A stretch of 64,000 nucleotides of DNA from Staphylococcus succinus (GTDB lineage Bacteria; Bacillota; Bacilli; Staphylococcales; Staphylococcaceae). The stretch covers positions 558,001-622,000 of the forward strand of contig NZ_CP118976.1 of the NCBI RefSeq assembly GCF_029024945.1, written 5' to 3'. This document shows positions 7,090 to 15,070 of the stretch, piece by piece. The translations under genes and the position numbers were made by a program. Every line of letters starts with the position of its first letter. Position 1 is the stretch's first letter. The notes beneath the pieces are model-generated. The model saw only the letters and a list, made by a program, of their open reading frames with translations, was not told where the DNA came from and did not search any database.

Positions 7090-8985
7090 TTATTTATTTA
7101 TAATTGTAAATATTGCTTCGTTTTGTTTAACTTCAGCTGGGTCTTCAACGATAATGTCGTCAAATTCATTCGAATTTGTAATTATAATAGGAATGACAGT
7201 ATCGTAGCCTTGTGACTGAATTGTATCTTTATCAAAATTTAATAATGGTTGATTACGTGTGATCGTGTCATTTTCTTGAATTAATAATTCAAATCCTTTT
7301 CCGTTTAATTGAACTGTATCAAGTCCAACATGTATTAATAGTTCAACGCCATTTTCAGAAGTAATGCCAATAGCATGCTTACTTGGTGCAATCATACTAA
7401 TCACACCATCAAGAGGAGCCAGTATAGTGTTATCATGTGGCTTAATAGCAATTCCTTTTCCCATCATGCCCTCTGAAAATATAGGATCGTTAACTTCTGA
7501 TAATGCGATGGTTTGACCATGGATTGGTGCATAAATCGTTGTTTCGAGATGTTCATTTTGAGGCGAAATCATAGATGTATCATCGTTATTCGCATTAGTA
7601 GTATTAACATCCTCTGTTGTATCATCTCCATAACCGAAAATTTGAATTAATATAATTGGTAAAATAATAGCAATAGCACTACCAATTAAGATGCCCCAAA
7701 TTGAGGTAGGATTATCTGCGCTATAACCATTAACTATAGTTATAGGACCAGGAAGGCCAGCATAGGCATAATATTTTGGATTAAAGAAACTAGCTACGAA
7801 GGCACCTATGGCACCACTAATACATGCGATGATAAAGGGTTTTTTAAAGCGTAAGTTCACACCATACATTGCAGGTTCAGTGATACCGAAGATTGCTGTG
7901 ATACCAGCAGATGATGACACTCTCTTAATTTCTGTACGCTTAGCTTTGATGAATACACCTAATACTGCGCCAAATTGTGAAATGACAGCAATTGTCTGGA
8001 AAGCTTGGAACGCATCACTCTTATGTTGTTCAAAGTTGGCTAAAATAACAGGAGTGATTCCCCAATGAACACCAAAGATTACAAATATTTGCCATAATCC
8101 TCCAATTAAAGCGCCTGCCAACCAAGGAGCAACAGCTACTAGGTAGTTAAAGCCACCCGCAATACCATGTGCAGCAAGTGTGGATATTGGACCAATTACA
8201 AGCAAAGTGATTGGGACCATTATAATAATACTGAAAAAGGGTGTGAATAATGGCTTAACCACATCATGTATCCACTTATTTAAATATTTTTCAACGTAAG
8301 ATAATATCCAGACTAATAATAAAGGCGGTAAAACAGATGATGTATAGCTCGTTTCTGTTAATGGAATACCAAATAGTCGTACCGATTCACCATCTTGGAT
8401 TTTAGCTACTATATCACTTAACTCAGGGCTAACGAGTGCTGCAGTACAAGCGACTGCAATATAAATATTTACATTAAAATGTCTGGCTGCAGTGATTGCT
8501 ATGAATATAGGTAAAAATGTAAAAGGCGCCCATGATATTAAATTAAACACTTCATAAGTGCCAGTATTTTTAAAAGTAGGGGCAATGAGGTTGATAACAA
8601 TTAGTAAACCTTGCAATATACCTGCGGCAGCTAAAATATATATAAAAGGTGCAAATACTGCAGACATAGTTGCGATAACTCTGTTAATAACAGTGCCTTT
8701 ATTTTCTTGTTCTTGGTTGCTACTTCTAACATCAGCGCCTGTTAAAGATTCGAATGATTGATATACCTCACCAACATTATTACCTATAACTACTTGAAAC
8801 TGCCCATTATTTTCAACGACTGTAACGACGCCATCAATTTCGGACACTTTCTTTTTAGCATCAGGTATAGATCTTTTTAATACTAAACGCAATCTAGTTG
8901 CGCAATGCGTACTATTGACAAGGTTTTCTTCGCCACCAACAGCATCTAAGATTTGCTGGGCAAGCACTTCATTTTTATCTGCCAT
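7090..8985 (-). CDS. bglP: Beta-glucoside-specific PTS enzyme EIIBCA
   Basis: A 631-residue membrane permease that imports and phosphorylates beta-glucosides using HPr-derived phosphate. Order is B-C-A: EIIB with phosphocysteine Cys28 in STHCATRLR, EIIC with about ten membrane segments (residues about 100-460, including GITPVILANFEQHK and GITEPAMYGVNLRFKKPF), and EIIA with the His motif LLIHVGLDTVQLNGKGF near residue 550. It is first in the operon with the 6-phospho-beta-glucosidase. The ATG follows GAAGGAGTTGC. The promoter carries a regulator palindrome and a cre-like site. No antiterminator (LicT/BglG type) gene or RAT sequence is seen, so control is by repression. Confidence 0.93.
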   Translation of the reverse strand: MADKNEVLAQQILDAVGGEENLVNSTHCATRLRLVLKRSIPDAKKKVSEIDGVVTVVENNGQFQVVIGNNVGEVYQSFESLTGADVRSSNQEQENKGTVINRVIATMSAVFAPFIYILAAAGILQGLLIVINLIAPTFKNTGTYEVFNLISWAPFTFLPIFIAITAARHFNVNIYIAVACTAALVSPELSDIVAKIQDGESVRLFGIPLTETSYTSSVLPPLLLVWILSYVEKYLNKWIHDVVKPLFTPFFSIIIMVPITLLVIGPISTLAAHGIAGGFNYLVAVAPWLAGALIGGLWQIFVIFGVHWGITPVILANFEQHKSDAFQAFQTIAVISQFGAVLGVFIKAKRTEIKRVSSSAGITAIFGITEPAMYGVNLRFKKPFIIACISGAIGAFVASFFNPKYYAYAGLPGPITIVNGYSADNPTSIWGILIGSAIAIILPIILIQIFGYGDDTTEDVNTTNANNDDTSMISPQNEHLETTIYAPIHGQTIALSEVNDPIFSEGMMGKGIAIKPHDNTILAPLDGVISMIAPSKHAIGITSENGVELLIHVGLDTVQLNGKGFELLIQENDTITRNQPLLNFDKDTIQSQGYDTVIPIIITNSNEFDDIIVEDPAEVKQNEAIFTIINK

Positions 8986-9025
8986 ATTTTTGCAACTCCT
9001 TCATTGATATATTAAACACACTTTA

Positions 9026-9041
9026 ATGTAAGCGATTTACT
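9026..9041 (-). promoter_or_regulatory. cre-like site at the bglP transcription start
   Basis: ATGTAAGCGATTTACT resembles the CcpA cre consensus, with the two bases near the 3' end transposed. It lies just downstream of the bglP -10, where CcpA would act as a roadblock. Confidence 0.55.
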
Positions 9042-9043
9042 TC

Positions 9044-9072
9044 ATTATAATTATACCGGTACAATTTGTAAA
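9044..9072 (-). promoter_or_regulatory. bglP promoter with a palindromic operator filling the spacer
   Basis: Read on the minus strand: TTTACA (9067-9072), 17 bases, TATAAT (9044-9049). The spacer contains the near-perfect palindrome ATTGTACCGGTATAAT (9050-9065, symmetric at 14 of 16 positions). This resembles operators of TreR/GntR-HutC regulators, and such a regulator is encoded divergently next door. Binding there would directly exclude RNA polymerase. Confidence 0.75.
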
Positions 9073-9115
9073 GACCCTAACAAATTATATGTGATGTATG
9101 TTAAAATGAAGTTCA

Positions 9116-9124
9116 TGTTATAAT
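9116..9124 (+). promoter_or_regulatory. Extended -10 of the GntR regulator gene
   Basis: TGTTATAAT gives an extended -10 element about 33 bases before the start codon; no good -35 is visible. Confidence 0.5.
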
Positions 9125-9156
9125 GATTTGAATTTTATTATAAAAGGGGTATACGT

Positions 9157-9858
9157 ATGCTCAAGTATGAACAAATTGCTCAACAGTTAAATCAGTATAT
9201 TGTAGAAGGAAATTTTCAAGCTGGTGATAAATTACCGAGCGTGGAAGCTTTGAAAACTAAATATAATGTGAGTAAGAGTACAATCATCAAAGCGTTAGAA
9301 GCTTTGGAGAAAAAGGGGAATATTTACCAAGCTCGTGGTAGTGGCATATATGTGCGTAATCAAAAAAGAGAAGGATATCTTAATTTATTTTCTTCTAGTG
9401 GATTTAGTGATGAAATTGAGGGCAGTCATGTAACGAATAAAGTGTTGCGTGTAGAAGAGGTGTTACCCCCTAAAGATGTTTGTCAGAAGTTAAAGCTATC
9501 TCATGATACATCTGTATATGTATTGGAACGTATAGTTTATGTTGATGGAGCAGTATTATGTTTCGAACAATCATACTTTAATAAAGATATTGTATTATAT
9601 TTAAATGAATCTATAGCTGAAAATTCTGTGTTTAAATATTTAGAGCAAAATTTAAAAGTAAAAATAGGATTTTCAGATATTTATTTTGCAGTTGATAAAT
9701 TAAAGTCACAGGAAGCTGAAAAGTTAGAATTAAGTAATGGAGACCCTTGTTTAAGATACGAACAAATATTTTATACTACCACGGGCATACCATTCGATTG
9801 TTCAAATTTGTTATATCATTACCAAAATGCACATTTTTATATTCCATCTCAAAAATAA
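9157..9858 (+). CDS. GntR/HutC-family regulator, probable beta-glucoside operon repressor
   Basis: A 233-residue regulator. Residues about 1-70 are the GntR winged helix (KYEQIAQQLNQYIVEGNFQAGDKLPS, then NVSKSTIIKALEALEKKGNIYQARGSGIYV). Residues about 90-230 are a UTRA ligand-binding domain (ERIVYVDGAVLCFEQSYFNKDI ... RYEQIFYTTTGIPFDCSNLLYHYQNAHF), as in TreR and other sugar-phosphate-sensing repressors. It is divergent from bglP, and a palindrome of the right type sits in the bglP promoter. The natural inference is repression relieved by a phosphorylated beta-glucoside. The start follows AAAGGGG. Confidence 0.85.
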   Translation: MLKYEQIAQQLNQYIVEGNFQAGDKLPSVEALKTKYNVSKSTIIKALEALEKKGNIYQARGSGIYVRNQKREGYLNLFSSSGFSDEIEGSHVTNKVLRVEEVLPPKDVCQKLKLSHDTSVYVLERIVYVDGAVLCFEQSYFNKDIVLYLNESIAENSVFKYLEQNLKVKIGFSDIYFAVDKLKSQEAEKLELSNGDPCLRYEQIFYTTTGIPFDCSNLLYHYQNAHFYIPSQK

Positions 9859-9860
9859 AA

Positions 9861-9924
9861 GGCTTGTTTATCTTGTAATGACTTAACTTTAATTAAGTAC
9901 ATCACAAGGTAAACAAGCTTTTTA
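9861..9924. terminator. Bidirectional terminator between GntR and Rrf2 genes
   Basis: Stem GCTTGTTTATCTTGT (9862-9876) pairs with ACAAGGTAAACAAGC (9904-9918) with one mismatch. There are A/T runs on both flanks and a 27-base loop. Confidence 0.75.
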
Positions 9925-10323
9925 AAAGCGATTAATAACACTTTGGATAGTATATATATTAAGTTGATTGACGATTGCATGATCTACCTCATTGTATATT
10001 TCGTCTAAGGCATGGCTAATATTTTTCCCAACATAACAATTAGGATTTGTATCATTATGAATTTTGGCAAAGTGTGCAGTTTCTGAAAATATTAATTGAT
10101 ATAAATCCCCTAATTTAATTTCTGTTGCAGGTATAGACAAATTATACCCCGCCTTACCTTGGCTACTATGAATAAAATGGCCATTTTTTAAATAACGACA
10201 TATTTTTCTCACTAAAGTTGCATTACTATTAATACTATCAGCTATATATTGACTAGATACTGCCTCTTTTTCTGTAGCTAACAAAGTAAGTATATGAATT
10301 GAAACTGAAAATTGTGTGTTCAA
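9922..10323 (-). CDS. Rrf2-family transcriptional regulator
   Basis: A 133-residue winged-helix regulator of the Rrf2 family: NTQFSVSIHILTLLATEKEAVSSQYIADSINSNATLVRKI is the DNA-binding region, and GKAGYNLSIPATEIKLGDLYQLI matches the Rrf2 dimerisation segment. The TTG start at 10321-10323 is preceded by GGAGG seven bases away; longer in-frame starts lack a ribosome site. The three-cysteine cluster of Fe-S sensors such as NsrR is absent: I see only Cys in RKICRY and NPNCYV. It therefore looks more like the cluster-free YwnA type. The divergent FNT channel gene is an obvious candidate target. Confidence 0.8.
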   Translation of the reverse strand: MNTQFSVSIHILTLLATEKEAVSSQYIADSINSNATLVRKICRYLKNGHFIHSSQGKAGYNLSIPATEIKLGDLYQLIFSETAHFAKIHNDTNPNCYVGKNISHALDEIYNEVDHAIVNQLNIYTIQSVINRF

Positions 10324-10525
10324 GTGAGCGCCTCCAATACTAGATACTTGTGTATTTATTATATACAAGTAAAGTTTACGCCATTTTTTTAGAACTATCA
10401 ATGTATTAAAATATGAAACAGTGACATATTGAACTATTAAAAATAGCTTGAAAATAATATAATGGCTTTAATGTATGAGTAATATTTCATATTAGGAAAT
10501 TTAATTGTATAAGGGGGGCGCTTTT

Positions 10526-11341
10526 ATGATAGATAATCATAAAGCAATCAAAGATACATATATGTCGAGGGAAACAATTGAAAATATGAATAGTCAGGTA
10601 CAGATGAAAACGGTATTATTCAGTCAAACGCCAGGGCGTTATGCTTTAAAGGCAATAATGTCAGGGTTTCTATTAGCGCTTGTCACTGTATTTATGCTCG
10701 CAATCAAGGCGCAATTTGAAGGGGCCAATGAAGGGTTAGTTAATTTAGTGGGAGCTATTGCATTTAGTTTAGCTTTAGTATTGATTGTACTTACACACTC
10801 AGAATTATTAACGAGTAACTTTATGTATTTAACTGTAGGTTGGTATTATAAAGTAATCGCGCTTAATAAAGCGTTAGCTATTGCATTAGTATGCTTCTTT
10901 TTTAATATTATAGGTGGTTTTATTTTGTTTATCATAATGAAAATCACCCCTATCATGACACCCGAAATGATTGAGAGTTTGCGTGCGCTTGTAGATAGTA
11001 AGACGGTTCATAGCACTTGGTTTGCAATATTGGGTAAAGCTATCTTTTGTAACTTTTTTATTAATATTGGCATTTATATCTCAATACAATTTAAAGATGG
11101 TTTATCGAAAGCATTTTTTATCGCATGTGGTGTGATTGTTTTCGTATTTATGGGTTATGAGCACGTAGTATTTAATGCTGGACTTTATGTAGGGATGATT
11201 TTTTATGACTTTGATGCCGTAGCTTGGTTACATGTATTAAAAAATATTACATTTGCATTTATCGGTAACTTTATCGGTGGTGGTATTTTTGTAGGTTTAT
11301 TATATGCCTATTTGAATGGTAAAAGAGATAGTTTGCAGTAG
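10526..11341 (+). CDS. Formate/nitrite transporter (FNT) family channel
   Basis: A 271-residue integral membrane protein of the FNT family, pentameric channels for formate, nitrite, hydrosulfide or lactate. I count about six membrane helices (for example AIMSGFLLALVTVFMLAI, GAIAFSLALVLIVL, ALAIALVCFFFNIIGGFILF). The conserved first-loop area is LVLIVLTHSELLTSNFMYL and the late segment is GYEHVVFNAGLYVGMIFY ... NFIGGGIFVGLLYAY. The ATG at 10526 follows AAGGGGGG. No pyruvate formate-lyase or nitrite reductase gene is adjacent, so the substrate is open. The divergent Rrf2 gene may regulate it. Confidence 0.85.
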   Translation: MIDNHKAIKDTYMSRETIENMNSQVQMKTVLFSQTPGRYALKAIMSGFLLALVTVFMLAIKAQFEGANEGLVNLVGAIAFSLALVLIVLTHSELLTSNFMYLTVGWYYKVIALNKALAIALVCFFFNIIGGFILFIIMKITPIMTPEMIESLRALVDSKTVHSTWFAILGKAIFCNFFINIGIYISIQFKDGLSKAFFIACGVIVFVFMGYEHVVFNAGLYVGMIFYDFDAVAWLHVLKNITFAFIGNFIGGGIFVGLLYAYLNGKRDSLQ

Positions 11342-11371
11342 ATATAATTATTATAAAATATGTTCGAAAAG

Positions 11372-11400
11372 CCTCGTAATCAAAATTATGAGGTTTTTTA
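11372..11400 (+). terminator. Terminator after the FNT gene
   Basis: Stem CCTCGTAAT / ATTATGAGG (11372-11380, 11385-11393; one G-T pair) followed by TTTTTTA. Confidence 0.8.
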
Positions 11401-11585
11401 TTTGAAGGGCTTACATAAAAAGTGTGATACATCTAGATATACAAGGATTTTATTTTTATAAAACGTATCAATTGACTCAAATATCAAGAACCCATATTGT
11501 ATTGTTATGATTATAAAAAGAAATGTTGATTTTAAATATAATTATAGTAGAAAATATATACTGCATATAAAAAAGGAGTGTCTCA

Positions 11586-12122
11586 ATGTCTGAATATAAC
11601 ATCAGAGTGGCTGTAGAAGCGGATGCTGAAGAATTACAAAAATTAATGTATGAAGCATTCACCCCACTAAGAGAATTAGAGATAGATTGGCCATCAGTCA
11701 ATGCCAGTGTGGATTTAGTGAAAAATAATCTTATCACTAGCACAACGTTTGTTTTAGAAAATGAAACTGAAATCATTTCTACGATCACTGTTCGCTATCC
11801 ATGGGAAGGTAAGCGTCGTATATCTATTTATCCATTTGTTTGGTGGTTTGCTACAAAACCCTCATACGATGGTAAGGGATTAGGGAGTAAATTATTAAAA
11901 TATGTAGAAGAGACATATTTAAGAGATACACTCAAAGCACCGGCAGTAACGTTAGGTACTTCTGCACGTAAGCATCCATGGTTACTTGATATTTATAAAA
12001 AACGTGGCTATGAAGTTTATGCTGAACACGAAAGTGATGATGGCGATTTAGGTGTTATTATGAGAAAAGTACTTATACCTGAACGTTTTCACGAAGATGT
12101 CCTTGGTCATCCACCGTTTTAA
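11586..12122 (+). CDS. GNAT-family N-acetyltransferase
   Basis: A 178-residue GNAT enzyme. The acetyl-CoA pyrophosphate loop is SYDGKGLGSKLLKYVEE (about residues 97-113), preceded by the beta4 strand RISIYPFVWWFATKPS and followed by the C-terminal HPWLLDIYKKRGYEVY typical of the fold. The acceptor substrate cannot be read from the sequence. It stands alone between two terminators with a good AAGGAG ribosome site. Confidence 0.85.
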   Translation: MSEYNIRVAVEADAEELQKLMYEAFTPLRELEIDWPSVNASVDLVKNNLITSTTFVLENETEIISTITVRYPWEGKRRISIYPFVWWFATKPSYDGKGLGSKLLKYVEETYLRDTLKAPAVTLGTSARKHPWLLDIYKKRGYEVYAEHESDDGDLGVIMRKVLIPERFHEDVLGHPPF

Positions 12123-12130
12123 TCAATAAT

Positions 12131-12175
12131 AAAAAACCTAGATGAGTGCAATGACCACTCGTCCAGGTTTTTTAT
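12131..12175. terminator. Bidirectional terminator
   Basis: AAAAAACCTAGATGAGTG pairs with CACTCGTCCAGGTTTTTT with few mismatches. It is shared by the acetyltransferase (plus) and the hsp20 genes (minus). Confidence 0.85.
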
Positions 12176-12226
12176 TTTATGAAATAGTGTTGCAAACTTA
12201 CTATTATTGCAGAGTTACTAGTTTGT

Positions 12227-12661
12227 TTAATCGATTTGAATATTTGTTTTTGATTCGTCGTTAACTGATTTCTTAGGTAATCTCACATTGAGCACACCTT
12301 TATCATAAGCAGCTTGAATTGCATTTTCATCTACATTATTAAATGTAAACTGACGTTTTACATCATTAAAGCTACGTTCTTGATGAAGCACTTGCCCGTT
12401 ATCATCTGCTGATTTATTTTCAGTTGTCTGTTTACCTTCGATTGTGAGTATATTGTTCTCAAATTCTAGAGAAATATTTCTTTTTTCGAATCCTGGCAGT
12501 TCAGCTTCAACGACATATTGATCATCTAACTCTTTTACATCTGCTTTAATAGAACTGTTACCAGGGAATTGTTCAAAAAATTGACGGCCAAAGTCTTTGA
12601 ATAAGTCGCTAGGATTCACGTCAAATAATGGATTGTTAAAAGATTTTTTTTCAAAAGTCAT
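12227..12661 (-). CDS. Hsp20/alpha-crystallin small heat shock protein (second of tandem pair)
   Basis: A 144-residue small heat shock protein, an ATP-independent holdase that binds unfolding proteins. The alpha-crystallin domain covers about residues 36-130: VEAELPGFEKRNISLEFENNILTIEG and the late signature AAYDKGVLNVRLPKK. It is distinct from the upstream neighbour (clearly diverged paralogue) and has a longer N-terminal region rich in Phe (FEKKSFNNPLFDVNPSDLFKDF). It lies 36 bases behind the other hsp20 gene and is probably transcribed with it from the CtsR-type promoter. It has its own ribosome site (AAAGGAGC). Confidence 0.9.
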   Translation of the reverse strand: MTFEKKSFNNPLFDVNPSDLFKDFGRQFFEQFPGNSSIKADVKELDDQYVVEAELPGFEKRNISLEFENNILTIEGKQTTENKSADDNGQVLHQERSFNDVKRQFTFNNVDENAIQAAYDKGVLNVRLPKKSVNDESKTNIQID

Positions 12662-12697
12662 GATACATTGCTCCTTTATAGTTAATTTTAAATAAAT

Positions 12698-13084
12698 TTA
12701 ATCGATAATAATTTGTTTTTTATATTGTTTTTTAGGAAGCTTAACAGTCAACATACCATCAGCCATTGATGCTGAAATGTTTGTATCATTAATATTTTTG
12801 AATATGAATTTTCTGCTAACTTCACTTGTGTTTCGCTCTTTAATTATATAGGATGATATTTCTTCATTTGTAGTATTAACGTTCGATGCTGTTATTGTTA
12901 AAGTATTTTCATTATATTCAATAGAAACGTTTTCTTTATTAAATCCAGGGAGTTCAGCTTTCACAAAGTATTGATTTTCATCTTGATAAACATCTACTTT
13001 GAAATCTTGGCGTTCTGGTAACAAACTATCAAATAAATCGTTTGGAAGATTACGAGTGCTAGTATTTTGTATCATCTTAAACAC
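12698..13084 (-). CDS. Hsp20/alpha-crystallin small heat shock protein (first of tandem pair)
   Basis: A 128-residue small heat shock protein with the alpha-crystallin domain at about residues 25-120 (VKAELPGFNKENVSIEYNENTLTITA, then SMADGMLTVKLPKK). It is first in a two-gene unit. Its promoter overlaps a CtsR box exactly, placing the pair in the CtsR heat-shock regulon by inference. The C-terminal tail QIIID carries an I-x-I-like hydrophobic motif used in oligomer assembly. Confidence 0.9.
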   Translation of the reverse strand: MFKMIQNTSTRNLPNDLFDSLLPERQDFKVDVYQDENQYFVKAELPGFNKENVSIEYNENTLTITASNVNTTNEEISSYIIKERNTSEVSRKFIFKNINDTNISASMADGMLTVKLPKKQYKKQIIID

Positions 13085-13107
13085 CTCTCCTTTAACTTTA
13101 TAACCAT

Positions 13108-13137
13108 ATTATAAGATATTAGTCAAAGAAAGTCAAA
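13108..13137 (-). promoter_or_regulatory. hsp20 promoter overlapped by a CtsR box
   Basis: On the minus strand: TTGACT (13131-13136), 17 bases, TATAAT (13108-13113). On the plus strand AGTCAAA-GAA-AGTCAAA (13121-13137) matches the CtsR heptad repeat (A/G)GTCAAA-NAN-(A/G)GTCAAA. It spans the -35 and part of the spacer. Confidence 0.88.
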
Positions 13138-13326
13138 GTCAAGGCTTATGTATAAAATTTAAATGTGCTGTAAGTGAATAGGGGTATAATAATAGATATT
13201 GCTAAAATAGAAAGGTGAGTATGGAAAGTGAATAATTAAGAAAAGGGTATAAAAAAGAGGCAATAAAAAGTTGAAGAATGGCTGCAATGATTACAAATCC
13301 TTACTTTTAAATTACCTCATGTATAG

Positions 13327-13767
13327 TTAGATATCTTTAGAAAAATTCTTATTAACGAAATGTTGTAATGTCTCTTTTAAGTGAATAGCTTCATCAAGAT
13401 CCATGTTAAATTCGCTAAAAACTTTTCTTGAAATTTTTGAGAGTGGTTCTCGTACTTCTACACCTTTATCAGTAAGCGTGATTTGTAAATTACGCTCATC
13501 ATCTAATTCACGTGTTCGAGTGACATAACCCTTCTTCTCAAGTTTTTTTAATAAAGGTGTCAGTGTACCTGAGTCTAGAAAAACACGTTCACCAAGTGTT
13601 TTAATATTAATCTTGTCATCTGCTTTAATTGCGAGTAAGACAATATAACCTGTGTATGTTAAATCAAACTCTTTTAAATAGGAAGTATACTTTTTAATTA
13701 TTTCTTTAGAAGAAACATAAAAAAGAAAGCAAAGTTGTCGTTCGAGATAGCTATCTTTTTCCTCCAT
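13327..13767 (-). CDS. sarZ: SarZ, redox-sensing MarR/OhrR-type global regulator
   Basis: A 146-residue MarR-family protein nearly identical in key segments to S. aureus SarZ: QLCFLFYVSSKEIIKKY, DLTYTGYIVL, GERVFLDSGTLTPLLKKLEKKGYV and DERNLQITLT. The single redox-active cysteine is Cys13, as in S. aureus SarZ, where its oxidation or thiolation releases DNA. The winged helix spans about residues 50-105. SarZ controls virulence, metabolic and oxidative-stress genes. Gene order with a DUF3139 protein and gltT matches my memory of the S. aureus locus. The start ATG lies behind AAAGGGGTG. Confidence 0.95.
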   Translation of the reverse strand: MEEKDSYLERQLCFLFYVSSKEIIKKYTSYLKEFDLTYTGYIVLLAIKADDKINIKTLGERVFLDSGTLTPLLKKLEKKGYVTRTRELDDERNLQITLTDKGVEVREPLSKISRKVFSEFNMDLDEAIHLKETLQHFVNKNFSKDI

Positions 13768-14228
13768 TTAATCACCCCTTTTGAAATTTAACCTTATTAT
13801 GAACGATAGTCATTGTCAAGGAACGGTTGTGCGCCTCTTTTGGAAATTTTTTATACTATTAATAATAGATTACATAGTGATAAATATAAAAAGGTTAAAT
13901 AAACTCATAATACACAAGATAATTGTTAAAAATAAAAGGTCATATGAAGTATTATAAATATGATTAAAGCAAGGGTGAACAACTTTAATGTGATTACTGC
14001 AATTAAAAAAATGATGTCAGCTCAAAAATTGTTAAAGCATAATAATATAAGGAGATTTTGTTACAGAAATGTTATACCTCTTTATAAATTAATTATAATC
14101 AGTCATACTAATAACATTATGATTGAAAATAAGTATGAATACTCAGGCGGACTAAATCATTCGTATTTGTTGTCAAAAGGACTTATTTTAATATAGGAAG
14201 ATATTGATTCAACTAAAGGAGAATTAAG
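13768..14228. other. Intergenic region between sarZ and the DUF3139 gene
   Basis: About 460 bases containing the sarZ promoter (a TTGACA on the minus strand near 13818) and the start signals of the next gene. A 78-codon reading frame beginning at 13960 has no ribosome site and no coding character. I see no RNA gene or repeat here. Confidence 0.5.
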
Positions 14229-14585
14229 ATGAAGACATTTTTTAAAATTTTTGGGTTACTCGTTTTATCACTTATAATTGCTATTGTATTTTTCTTTAGC
14301 TTAAGAACGTATCAAGGTCATAAAAATTTGGAACTTGTTGACCATTATATGAAAGAACAAAATTTGACTGAACAAATAAAATCCGAAAAAACATTATATA
14401 GTGGTAAAAAAGGATTGTATTATAAAGAGGTTAAATTTAAAGATGATTCAAGTCTAACGTATGTCGTTCAACCTGTCAGTACGTATAAAGGTATTGTTGT
14501 TCAAGGCTTTGATTCAGAAACGAAGAAAAATGTAAAAGATGCAAAGCACAATGCGTTTAAAAAGGACTATAAACCTAAAGATTAA
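14229..14585 (+). CDS. DUF3139-type membrane-anchored protein
   Basis: A 118-residue protein with one N-terminal membrane segment (IFGLLVLSLIIAIVFFFSL) and an extracytoplasmic domain (LYSGKKGLYYKEVKFKDDSSLTYVVQPVSTYKGIVVQGFDSE) typical of the small DUF3139 proteins near sarZ in staphylococci. Function is unknown. The start follows AAAGGAG and a 20-bp perfect terminator stem follows the stop. Confidence 0.75.
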   Translation: MKTFFKIFGLLVLSLIIAIVFFFSLRTYQGHKNLELVDHYMKEQNLTEQIKSEKTLYSGKKGLYYKEVKFKDDSSLTYVVQPVSTYKGIVVQGFDSETKKNVKDAKHNAFKKDYKPKD

Positions 14586-14614
14586 CTCGTTTTAATTATC
14601 ATAAAAGAAGATTT

Positions 14615-14660
14615 AAAGTATAAAAGCACCTACAATTTATTGTAGGTGCTTTTATACTTT
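14615..14660 (+). terminator. Strong terminator after the DUF3139 gene
   Basis: A perfect 20-bp stem (14615-14634 with 14641-14660) with loop ATTTAT; the core is AGCACCTACA / TGTAGGTGCT. Confidence 0.9.
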
Positions 14661-15070
14661 GTCGGTGTTATTGATTAATAGTGTTTTTGAAGCACTGTTT
14701 ATCCTATATATTATTGAAGTATTAAGTTAAGAATGTTATAAATATTCATCAAAACTCAGGTAAGACAAGGAGCGTTAAAGATCATTTTGATAGTATGTTA
14801 CTCAAATACAATTAATTGGAAAAGAGTAGTGATAAATAGTGTTGAAATACTAGAAAAAAAGGAAGATAAATATGCGTTTAACGACTGTTACTGTAGTTAT
14901 AAGGAGATTTTAAAGTGAGGCGCAAAAACCTTCATGTTACTTATATATATGATTATAGGGTTAAATGTAAATTTAAGGTAAAAAAATAACTTTTTTGTAT
15001 AAAAATTTTATATCTAAAGAAAATGTAATTTGATATAATTAAGCAATGTCAGAAGAAGGGGAGAAACATC
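14661..15070. other. Long intergenic region upstream of gltT
   Basis: About 410 bases. Two tiny frames sit back to back: ATG 14872-14913 (13 codons, MRLTTVTVVIRRF) after GGAAG, and GTG 14915 (24 codons) after AAGGAG. Neither resembles a known peptide. The rest is AT-rich and should hold the gltT promoter. No structured RNA is recognised. Confidence 0.35.

Noticed and set aside
9922..10401. Longer Rrf2 protein starting at 10401
   Set aside because: The extra 26 residues lack family similarity, and TTG 10323 has a well-placed GGAGG.
13960..14196. 78-codon frame between sarZ and the DUF3139 gene
   Set aside because: No ribosome site, no domain, unlike coding sequence; probably chance in AT-rich DNA.
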